A stretch of 9,865 nt of DNA, taken from assembly GCA_003601875.1 (NCBI GenBank), contig PIYF01000017.1:3197-13061 (forward strand), read 5' to 3'. This document shows positions 1 through 5,170 of the stretch, piece after piece (position 1 is the first letter of the stretch; each line of letters starts with the position of its first letter). The notes below the pieces were generated by a model. That model saw only the letters and a program-made list of their open reading frames with translations. It did not search any database and was not told the DNA's origin. A program made the position numbers and the translations under genes. The stretch comes from Candidatus Bathyarchaeota archaeon. Its GTDB lineage: Archaea; Thermoproteota; Bathyarchaeia; Bathyarchaeales; Bathycorpusculaceae.

Positions 1-369
1 GAAGAAATTGACAAGTGTTCCCAGGAAATTAAAGAGTTAAACTACGCTCTTGTCAACCTTGAAATTGAACATGAAATAGGAAAAATTAACGACCAAGCTT
101 ATCAGAATGCTTTCTTAACAATACAGGAATGTCTAAAAAGAACTAACATGGAAAAAACCGATTTAGAAACTTTAAGGAACACACTTTCAAACATGCTTTT
201 AGGAGAAAAACATGAGCAGCCAGAAATTAAAATCGAGGGTGAAGAGGTAAAAAAGGAAAAAGAGAAAGGCGAACAAAAAGCTGAGGAAAAACCTGCTGCA
301 TCTCCAAATCTTCCAGAACCGCCAGTAGTGGTTTACGTGAAGGAAGTAGGACAGTCAGGCGAGGCTTAA
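1..369 (+). CDS. cdvA: CdvA-like cell-division protein, C-terminal part (5' end outside window)
   Basis: The reading frame is open from the first base to the TAA at 367-369, giving 122 visible residues; the ATG at 148 is probably internal. In the crenarchaeal Cdv system CdvA binds membrane or DNA and recruits CdvB to the division site. The first ~70 residues are helical and charged, with a segment (ALVNLEIEHEIGKINDQAY) resembling, as I remember them, the helical repeats of Sulfolobus CdvA. A low-complexity Glu/Lys linker (about residues 75-98) follows. The tail reads LPEPP (104-108) and then a beta-prone VVVYVKEV (109-116), which fits the ESCRT-III-binding (E3B) strand of CdvA that pairs with the CdvB winged helix. 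The expected N-terminal PRC-barrel is not in view. Its position 32 nt before cdvB supports the call. LPEPP is unexpected here because it copies the MIT-interacting motif of CdvB. Identity rests on context plus tail features. Confidence 0.75.
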   Translation, partial: EEIDKCSQEIKELNYALVNLEIEHEIGKINDQAYQNAFLTIQECLKRTNMEKTDLETLRNTLSNMLLGEKHEQPEIKIEGEEVKKEKEKGEQKAEEKPAASPNLPEPPVVVYVKEVGQSGEA

Positions 370-401
370 ACTCTGAACTGTAGCGGGCGGAGGGATATCT
401 G

Positions 402-1298
402 ATGAAGGGAATATTCCGTAAAGACCCTCCACCACTGCAGGAAGTGATAACAAAGTCTATTCAAAAGTTAAAAGTTCAACATTACAAGCTTGAACAGGTT
501 TCTTTCAGATTAAAAACGCGTGATAGAAAACTATTTCAAACGTGTGTTCACGCTTTAAAAAACAATCGGAAAGACAAAGCGACAATATGTGCTAACGAAC
601 TTGCAGAGGTTAGAAAACTTCTAAAATTCCTATATCACGTAGAGTTGTCGATAGAAAGAGTTATCTTAAGACTTGAAACAGTGAAGGAATTAAGCGATAT
701 AATCATAGATTTGAAACCAGCCCTTCAAATTCTTAAAAAAGTTTCAAAACAACTGTCTGAATTTCTACCCGATGTTTCAACAGAACTTAGCAAGGTAAAT
801 GATACAATAAGCGAAACATTGTATTCAGCGAGATTGACAACCGATGAATCGGTTATCCCCGTGGATAAAACAACGCCTGAAGGGGAACAGATACTTAAGG
901 AAGTTTCAAACTTTCTAGAGGAGAAAATTGCTGAAAAACTTCCCGAACCGCCCGCTACCATTAAAGAGGAAGAACCTCAAAGAGAAGCCCCTGTTAAACA
1001 ACTTGTGGCTTTAGCGACAGCTTGTTCCCAAACAGTTGGTCAAGAAACTGTTAGAAACGAAGAAAAAACTTCTCAAAGCCTATTTTCCTATAGAAACGCT
1101 GAAATTCAAGAGGTCTCTTTAAAAGTTGAAAAGTCTTCTTTGGAGGATGCTGTTCTGGAATATGTGAAAAAAAGTAATGGTGAAATAGACTTGATGAGAT
1201 GTTCAGTTGAATTGAAAACCTCACCTGAAGACGTTAAAAAAGCTCTTAAAAAACTTGGGGATGAAGGTAAAATAAAAATTGAAGCAAAGACCAGGTGA
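402..1298 (+). CDS. cdvB: CdvB, archaeal ESCRT-III homologue
   Basis: This 298-aa protein is the polymer-forming division and membrane-scission component of the archaeal Cdv machinery. Residues 1 to about 145 form the basic, helical ESCRT-III core; the long amphipathic helices at about 12-95 match the alpha1/alpha2 hairpin. Residues 179-184 (KLPEPP) followed by an acidic stretch form the MIM2-type motif that binds the MIT domain of CdvC. A variable linker (about 190-243) leads to a C-terminal winged-helix domain (246-298, from SSLEDAVLEYVKKS to the end), the region that binds the CdvA tail and distinguishes CdvB from its shorter paralogues, which lack it. The ATG at 402 is preceded by a strong Shine-Dalgarno (GCGGAGGG, 387-394) at 7-nt spacing. 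The stop lies 4 nt before the chosen cdvC start, so the two are probably co-transcribed and coupled. No truncation or frameshift is visible. Confidence 0.92.
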   Translation: MKGIFRKDPPPLQEVITKSIQKLKVQHYKLEQVSFRLKTRDRKLFQTCVHALKNNRKDKATICANELAEVRKLLKFLYHVELSIERVILRLETVKELSDIIIDLKPALQILKKVSKQLSEFLPDVSTELSKVNDTISETLYSARLTTDESVIPVDKTTPEGEQILKEVSNFLEEKIAEKLPEPPATIKEEEPQREAPVKQLVALATACSQTVGQETVRNEEKTSQSLFSYRNAEIQEVSLKVEKSSLEDAVLEYVKKSNGEIDLMRCSVELKTSPEDVKKALKKLGDEGKIKIEAKTR

Positions 1299-1302
1299 TG
1301 GA

Positions 1303-2481
1303 ATGAAACCTATGAAGGCTTCTCAAGAACTTGAAAAGTCAGCCACAAATTATGCTTTAGAAGCTGTTCGTTTGGACAAGCAAGGTTCAAAGGGTATGGC
1401 TATCACTATGTATCAGAAAGCCATTGAAAGCCTTTTGAAACTTGTGCAACTTTATCCAGAATACAGTTTAAACAAGGTTTACATTCAAAGAGCTATAGCT
1501 TATCAGGAACGGATAAAGGCTTTACAAGGAGCTGCAACCCCTATGCAACCTCAAATTGAAGCTAAAACAGCTGAAGAAGCAAAGACAGGTGGAGGTGGAG
1601 AAACAAAGGCAAGCTATGAAGAATTAATAGTTAAGGAAAAGCCTAGCGTGAAATGGGAGGAAGTTGTCGGTTTAGAACATGCAAAAAGGGCGATAAAAGA
1701 AGCAATAGTTTACCCTGTTCAGAGACCAGACCTATTCCCATTAGGATGGCCTAGAGGAATCCTCCTTTTCGGTCCTCCAGGTTGTGGAAAAACTCTTTTG
1801 GCAGCAGCTGTTGCTACAGAGATAGATGCAGCTTTCATATCTATTGATGCAGCTTCAATAATGTCTAAATGGTTAGGAGAAGCTGAAAAAAATGTGGCTA
1901 GACTTTTCGAATCTGCAAGGAAATCAGCCCTTAAAGGTAAACCGGCAATAGTTTTTATTGACGAGTTAGATTCACTTATGGGAAAACATTCAAATGAAGT
2001 TGGCGGTGAAGTTCGCGTAAGAAACCAGTTCTTGAAAGAGATGGATGGCATAATAGATAAGGGTAAAAAGTTACACGTTTATGTTATTGGAGCGACAAAT
2101 AAACCTTGGGATTTAGACTGGCCCTTCATAAGAAGATTTCAGAAGAGAATTCTGGTGCCCCTTCCAGATCATCATGCAAGACTTATGATGTTCAAGCTTT
2201 ACACAAGCAATTTGAAGCTTGCACCAGATGTGGATTTACATGAGTTGGCTAGACTTTCAGAAGGTTTCTCTGGAAGCGACATAAAAGACGTTTGCCAATC
2301 TGCCCATTTGAAAGTTATAGGTGAATTTTTTGAGTCAGGTCAAGCTTCAAATAAGTTGGCAACACCGAGGCCGTTAAGAATGGATGATTTCAGACAGATA
2401 CTTGAAGAGAGAAAGCCAAGTGTTTCGTTAGATATGATAGCTTCATATAACCGCTGGTTTGAAGCTTTCAAAGCACTTTAG
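1303..2481 (+). CDS. cdvC: CdvC, Vps4-like AAA+ ATPase with MIT domain
   Basis: CdvC uses ATP to pull on and recycle CdvB/ESCRT-III polymers. With the ATG at 1303 it has 392 residues. About 6-75 is the three-helix MIT domain that docks on the CdvB LPEPP motif. A Gly-rich linker (around 95-100) precedes the AAA+ domain, entered through KWEEVVGLEHAK. Walker A is GPPGCGKT (157-164), Walker B is VFIDEL (217-222), and the second-region-of-homology/arginine-finger segment is GATNKPWDLDWPFIRRF; these closely match Vps4/katanin-type ATPases. The frame extends back to a TTG at 1279 inside cdvB, but GGTGATGG (1294-1301) lies just before the ATG at 1303, with another ATG at 1312. I chose 1303, which gives a normal MIT N-terminus. 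It ends in TAG, whose last two bases begin the AGGAGG of a following small ORF. Function is near certain; the exact start is less so. Confidence 0.93.
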   Translation: MKPMKASQELEKSATNYALEAVRLDKQGSKGMAITMYQKAIESLLKLVQLYPEYSLNKVYIQRAIAYQERIKALQGAATPMQPQIEAKTAEEAKTGGGGETKASYEELIVKEKPSVKWEEVVGLEHAKRAIKEAIVYPVQRPDLFPLGWPRGILLFGPPGCGKTLLAAAVATEIDAAFISIDAASIMSKWLGEAEKNVARLFESARKSALKGKPAIVFIDELDSLMGKHSNEVGGEVRVRNQFLKEMDGIIDKGKKLHVYVIGATNKPWDLDWPFIRRFQKRILVPLPDHHARLMMFKLYTSNLKLAPDVDLHELARLSEGFSGSDIKDVCQSAHLKVIGEFFESGQASNKLATPRPLRMDDFRQILEERKPSVSLDMIASYNRWFEAFKAL

Positions 2482-2485
2482 GAGG
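2480..2485 (+). promoter_or_regulatory. AGGAGG ribosome-binding site overlapping the cdvC stop
   Basis: AGGAGG begins within the TAG stop of cdvC and lies 7 nt before the ATG at 2493. It is the best Shine-Dalgarno match in the window apart from that of cdvB. Its last two bases also start the left arm of the 2484-2593 inverted repeat, so folding of the transcript could partly mask it. The match is seen directly; its use is inferred. Confidence 0.45.
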
Positions 2486-2593
2486 CTGCTTGATGGAAAG
2501 GTTTGGAGAAATTGTTCCTTTCTACTTTTTGGAAAAACTCTCCTTTCTCCCTTCTCCCCTCCCTAAAACTCCAAACCCCATACACAAGCAGCC
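2484..2593. repeat. Long imperfect inverted repeat (hairpin) between convergent operons
   Basis: Three blocks pair in order: GGCTGCTTG (2484-2492) with CAAGCAGCC (2585-2593); ATGG (2493-2496) with CCAT (2578-2581); GGTTTGGAG (2500-2508) with CTCCAAACC (2569-2577). That makes 22 Watson-Crick pairs interrupted only by a 3-nt bulge on each side (2497-2499 and 2582-2584), around a 60-nt loop. The left end is adjacent to the cdvC stop codon. It may be a 3' UTR/termination structure, a regulatory fold over the small-ORF start, or a small non-autonomous repeat; no clear target-site duplication flanks it. The pairing is directly readable; the role is unknown. Confidence 0.75.
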
Positions 2594-2600
2594 AATTTAA
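2493..2600 (+). CDS. Possible 35-aa proline-rich small protein after cdvC
   Basis: ATG at 2493 to TAA at 2598-2600 encodes 35 residues. The N-terminal half is mildly hydrophobic (MERFGEIVPFYFLEKL) and the second half is Pro-rich (FLPSPLPKTPNPIHKQPI). I recognise no family. In its favour: AGGAGG at ideal spacing and immediate placement behind cdvC, as if it were a fourth cistron of the cdv operon. The extended proline pattern loosely recalls MIT-binding peptides, which would be apt next to an MIT-domain ATPase, but it lacks the exact LPEPP seen in CdvB. Against it: the region is a pyrimidine-rich tract, Pro and Ser codons are what such a tract would give by chance, and the whole ORF sits inside an inverted repeat that may simply be a 3' UTR or terminator structure. 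Treat as a candidate only. Confidence 0.3.
   Translation: MERFGEIVPFYFLEKLSFLPSPLPKTPNPIHKQPI
2509..2568. terminator. Probable bidirectional termination zone (T-runs in hairpin loop)
   Basis: The loop of the inverted repeat holds a T5 run on the + strand (2526-2530) and a T5 run on the - strand (the A5 at 2533-2537), followed by a tract of almost only C and T (2541-2564). Archaeal transcription usually terminates at oligo-T stretches. The two operons converge here: cdvC ends at 2481 and the - strand genes end at 2608. A shared terminator is inferred from composition and position only. Confidence 0.4.
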
Positions 2601-2607
2601 TAACTCA

Positions 2608-2790
2608 TTATTCTCTTCTTTTTACGCTTAACTCTATAACTTCGTCTCCCCTAATTTCAACTCCCTTTAAAGTTGAAAGCATAGCTAAAATTGTTTTCCT
2701 TATAATTCTCTGAACAAAGGGAACCATCCTTAAATTTTCGCCGTTTATCTTAACTGTTAACCCTTCATTTTCTTTTCTTTTTTCCGACAA
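2608..2790 (-). CDS. Conserved-looking 60-aa protein coupled to mobB
   Basis: A 60-residue soluble protein with a charged N-terminus (MSEKRKENEG), a core reading VKINGENLRMVPFVQRIIRK then TILAMLSTLKGVE, and a short charged C-terminus with beta character. I have the impression that similar small proteins (ING...PFVQ...I..TILAML..LKG) accompany MobB in archaea, but I cannot assign a named family or function. An in-frame TAG lies six codons upstream, so the TTG at 2790 is the only early start; GGTGGAG just ahead supplies a ribosome-binding site. The first 26 nt overlap the end of mobB, so translation is probably coupled and a role in molybdenum/tungsten cofactor handling is a reasonable inference. 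A small dimeric helical partner of MobB is one possibility. Confidence 0.72.
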   Translation of the reverse strand: MSEKRKENEGLTVKINGENLRMVPFVQRIIRKTILAMLSTLKGVEIRGDEVIELSVKRRE

Positions 2791-3295
2791 GATTCTCCAC
2801 CATCCCTACAAGTTTCTCAAAATCCTTTTCAATGTTAAAGTAAGGAACGTTTAAATTTAGGTTTTCTCTAGAGAAAAATCCTGCAAAAGCTAAAATTGAA
2901 TTAAAACGTTTTGAAGCGTTTAAAGCCTCTTCAACTGATTTAACAGCAACAATTTTCGGCACTTCCATTCTTTTTGCTACTAGTTCTTTAAAACCCTCCA
3001 AGAAAATTATGTCAACATCTCCACATTGATCAATAATTTCCTTAAGTGTAAAATTCCCTGTATCAACATCTTTTATTATCGCCACTTCCTTAGGTGCAAC
3101 GCTAACAACCTTCAGGGCTCCAGCCTTTCTGAATCTCCAAGTGTCCTTTCCTTCACTGTCAATTGTGAAGTTTGGTTCCGGAATATGTTTGACAGCTGCA
3201 ATTCTATATCCTTTTCTTGAAAATTTTCTTATCAAGCTTTCAATTATCATGGTTTTTCCTGAATTTTTACTTCCAACAACAGCTACAATTATCAA
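2765..3295 (-). CDS. mobB: MobB, GTP-binding molybdopterin-guanine dinucleotide biosynthesis adaptor
   Basis: This 176-aa P-loop NTPase is of the MobB family, which binds GTP and assists conversion or delivery of the molybdopterin dinucleotide cofactor to Mo/W enzymes. Visible motifs: Walker A GSKNSGKT (8-15); the MobB-type segment DTWRFRKAGA (51-60), corresponding to the family's D(T/S)xxHRxAGA region with Phe where His is common; and DVDIIFLEGFK (93-103), the family's second nucleotide-site signature. An in-frame TGA lies two codons before the TTG at 3295, making TTG the effective start, with GGTGA six bases ahead. The start shares 4 nt (TTGA) with the stop of the regulator gene upstream. 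It lies on the far side of the divergent region from fwdD/fwdB, whose products bind such a cofactor, which suggests a shared purpose. No MobA is visible. Confidence 0.9.
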   Translation of the reverse strand: MIIVAVVGSKNSGKTMIIESLIRKFSRKGYRIAAVKHIPEPNFTIDSEGKDTWRFRKAGALKVVSVAPKEVAIIKDVDTGNFTLKEIIDQCGDVDIIFLEGFKELVAKRMEVPKIVAVKSVEEALNASKRFNSILAFAGFFSRENLNLNVPYFNIEKDFEKLVGMVENLVGKKKRK

Positions 3296-3780
3296 AACAT
3301 TTCACCAGTAATTTCTTCTTCAAATATTCTTTTAAACACCTTTATATCAACATCAAGTTTCTCAGCTAATAACCTAACCCATTTTAGATAACTGCGAAAC
3401 GCCTCCTTGAGAATTTCACATTTCTCCTCATCTGACAACTTTTCCTCCTCAATCAGTAAAAGGGCAATCCATCTTCCAAAATCTGACAAGGTATAAGATT
3501 TTTTCCAAACAGTTCGATTTTCAACCTTAACCTTTTCCATATGTTCCTCAAAAATCCCAAAGTTTGTTAAGGATTTCAAATGTTCAATTAACGTTTTATT
3601 TGAGTATGGAAGCTTTTCAACAATGTTTTTTTGATAAATTTTTCTAGAAAATCCTTGGCTAATTGCAAATTTTAATATGTCAATGACTGCTTTTGAGCCG
3701 AAAATTGATTGAAGCACCACGGTTTTCTGTTTAGATGGAAGAAAAATAATGTAAGGATAAACTTTTATCTTTGAATTCAA
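3292..3780 (-). CDS. Winged-helix DNA-binding transcriptional regulator
   Basis: A 162-aa protein with an N-terminal winged-helix DNA-binding domain. Helix IFGSKAVIDILKFAI (26-40) precedes the HTH at about 48-73, with YQKNIVEKL as the first helix and SNKTLIEHLKSLTNFGI as recognition helix and turn. A charged wing with VWKKSYTLS (91-99) closes the domain, the usual layout of archaeal one-domain regulators. The C-terminal part (about 102-153) is a long charged helical region, probably for dimerisation. No ligand-binding domain is recognised. The TTG at 3780 is preceded within two codons by an in-frame TAA and has GGTG six bases ahead, so the start is well fixed. Lying between the membrane protein and mobB, it may regulate its own operon and perhaps the divergent fwd genes; that is inference. 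Confidence 0.8.
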   Translation of the reverse strand: MNSKIKVYPYIIFLPSKQKTVVLQSIFGSKAVIDILKFAISQGFSRKIYQKNIVEKLPYSNKTLIEHLKSLTNFGIFEEHMEKVKVENRTVWKKSYTLSDFGRWIALLLIEEEKLSDEEKCEILKEAFRSYLKWVRLLAEKLDVDIKVFKRIFEEEITGEMF

Positions 3781-3817
3781 ATTTTACACCAATTATTTTG
3801 TTAACTCTGATGATTTT

Positions 3818-4669
3818 CTATTTTTCCCTTTTTGGATGAGTGGCGAAAAATATTCTTCCAACAGACATGATTATTGCTACTCCTACAATAGTGGCAATAA
3901 TTGTGAAAATTGTTCTTTCAATAGCTGTTATAGGCACATAAAGCATGAAGAGGTCGCCCAACGTTGGGTTAGCTATCATATCATGCATCCAGCTTGGAAA
4001 TGGATCCTTCCAAGGAAAACCTAGGGTTATAGTCATCCCAATGTTTCTTAAAGAGTTTCTGAAAGCTTTTAAGTCGAAGACGAAGTTTAGAGCTGTTATA
4101 AACATAAGGTTGCCCCACATTTGGTCAGCCATTACTCCAGCAAAGCTAGTGATGGCTACTCCAAGAGTTACAAGCTTCTTTGATGTGCCATTTAAAAAAT
4201 CAAAGATTTTTCCTCTAAAAATAAGAATTAATGCTAATGCTGGTATATGGAGGAAGAAGGGATAAAATGGAGCTTCAAAACCTACTGGTGTCGTATACCA
4301 GAGGATAATCAGTAAGGTAAGGGTTATAGCGGAAAATTTCCAGTTAGCCCATCTTGATTTCCTGGCAAGGAAACCAGCGGTTAACGCTGCAAAAGCTCCA
4401 GCTGGAACAAGCAGCAATCCAAAAACGGTTGTTTTCGGAATAATCCACGAGACAAGGTTTCCTATGAGGACTGCTAAAGCACCTATCCATGGTCCAAGGA
4501 GAATTCCAGCCAATGGATATAGGGGAACAGAAAACTCTATTGTTGCTGTTTGAACACCGAAAATTATTGGAATTCCTCGAAGTCTTGTAATTATTACGAT
4601 TAAGGCTGCAAAGACTGCTGTTAACGCTGCTTCTTTAGCTGTGAGAATGGGCTTATCATGATGTGTCAT
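3818..4669 (-). CDS. ECF-transporter S-component-like membrane protein, substrate unknown
   Basis: A 283-aa polytopic membrane protein. The N-terminus (TAKEAALTAVFAALIVIITR) and the segment VPLYPLAGILLGPWIGALA (48-66) resemble substrate-binding S components of energy-coupling-factor vitamin/metal transporters. Hydrophobic spans lie at about 12-29, 49-76, 80-102, 113-126, 135-152, 166-195 and 240-276. It is longer than the usual S component (about 170-220 residues); the extra length includes a polar stretch around 198-238. No ECF ATPases or T component are nearby, so it would use shared modules coded elsewhere. The start is ATG 4669, with only a weak Shine-Dalgarno. It is first gene of the - strand run, 37 nt before the regulator. 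Context (mobB, fwd) suggests import of something for the cofactor or C1 pathway, such as a pterin-like or vitamin precursor; the sequence does not show which. Confidence 0.72.
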   Translation of the reverse strand: MTHHDKPILTAKEAALTAVFAALIVIITRLRGIPIIFGVQTATIEFSVPLYPLAGILLGPWIGALAVLIGNLVSWIIPKTTVFGLLLVPAGAFAALTAGFLARKSRWANWKFSAITLTLLIILWYTTPVGFEAPFYPFFLHIPALALILIFRGKIFDFLNGTSKKLVTLGVAITSFAGVMADQMWGNLMFITALNFVFDLKAFRNSLRNIGMTITLGFPWKDPFPSWMHDMIANPTLGDLFMLYVPITAIERTIFTIIATIVGVAIIMSVGRIFFATHPKREK

Positions 4670-4768
4670 TAATTACATCTCAAAGTAGAAAACTACACAA
4701 CTTCCATAAAAGATTTACCTTAAAATGAACAATCTATCAATAAACTAGTAGTGAAATAATGGTGAAAA
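4670..4768. promoter_or_regulatory. Divergent promoter region between the ECF/mobB and fwd operons
   Basis: This 99-bp AT-rich gap is the only place where the two operons can be divergently initiated within the window. For the + strand, CTTAAAAT at about 4719-4726 could be a TATA box, with a start site about 25 nt downstream and a short leader to fwdD. For the - strand, the complement of 4703-4710 reads TTTTATGG and could be a TATA box placing the start near 4681. Both are weak matches to archaeal TATA/BRE, so positions are tentative; that the region holds promoters is more secure. Confidence 0.5.
4685..4696. promoter_or_regulatory. Short palindrome GTAG-N4-CTAC, possible operator
   Basis: GTAGAAAACTAC is an inverted repeat with 4-bp arms. 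It lies between the proposed - strand TATA box and the ECF gene start, where a bound repressor would block RNA polymerase. The winged-helix protein of that operon is the obvious candidate to bind it. The arms are short enough to arise by chance in AT-rich DNA. Confidence 0.22.
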
Positions 4769-5170
4769 ATGAAAATGATCTTGGTAACTGGGAGGACGTT
4801 AAAACAAGGGTTCTGGAAGGAGCAGGGGAAATTCTCAGAAAATTACTTGGAAAACGTTACTGTTTGCTATTTAGATGAAGATTCCATGAAGAAACTGGGA
4901 ATAGAGGAAGGAGAAACAGTTAGAATATCAACAAAACATGGTTCCACTATTTTGAAAGCATTGAAATTTCACGGTGAACAACCTAACATAGTTTTTGTTC
5001 CTTACAGTCCATGGATAAATAACATTGTGAATCCTGATACAAATGGTGTTGGTATGCCTTCCCTTAAGGGAATTCCAGCGGAAGTTGAACCAGTTAAAGG
5101 GGGACATGTTCTAAAGTTGGAGGAACTTCTAAGAGGAATTTTGGGAAGTCGTAATGATGGAGGTTTTTAA
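4769..5170 (+). CDS. fwdD: Formylmethanofuran dehydrogenase subunit D
   Basis: FwdD (133 aa) is the small molybdopterin-dinucleotide-binding subunit that, with FwdB, holds the W/Mo bis-pterin cofactor for CO2 reduction to formylmethanofuran. The sequence shows the family opening VTGRTLKQG (6-14), the beta-barrel segment DEDSMKKLGIEEGETVRIST (36-55), and the C-terminal PYSPWINNI and GVGMPSLKG (93-101) motifs contacting the cofactor. Length is normal. Start: ATG 4769, with an in-frame ATG at 4775; GGTGA at 4761-4765 is nearer ideal spacing to the second, so the true N-terminus may be two residues shorter. It is the first gene of the C1 operon and its last 17 nt overlap fwdB. W versus Mo preference cannot be read from sequence. 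Confidence 0.93.
   Translation: MKMILVTGRTLKQGFWKEQGKFSENYLENVTVCYLDEDSMKKLGIEEGETVRISTKHGSTILKALKFHGEQPNIVFVPYSPWINNIVNPDTNGVGMPSLKGIPAEVEPVKGGHVLKLEELLRGILGSRNDGGF

Noticed and set aside
725..961. 78-codon open frame antisense to cdvB
   Set aside because: It lies fully inside a well-supported gene, has no ribosome-binding site evidence, and its product is low in recognisable features; a shadow of cdvB.
1279..1302. Upstream TTG start for cdvC at 1279
   Set aside because: It would overlap cdvB and add eight residues (MKQRPGDG) unlike an MIT N-terminus; the ATG at 1303 follows GGTGATGG.
1719..2051. 110-codon open frame antisense to the CdvC ATPase domain
   Set aside because: It covers the Walker A and B coding region in reverse; the sense gene is certain and the antisense product resembles nothing I know.
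2484..2593. Insertion sequence or MITE as a firm call
   Set aside because: Inverted termini are present, but no target-site duplication is clear, no transposase is nearby, and copy number cannot be seen; kept only as an inverted repeat.
3836..4265. Two + strand open frames opposite the ECF-like gene, and one at 3026-3220 opposite mobB
   Set aside because: They are cysteine- and asparagine-rich or basic antisense frames inside coherent - strand genes, without start signals.
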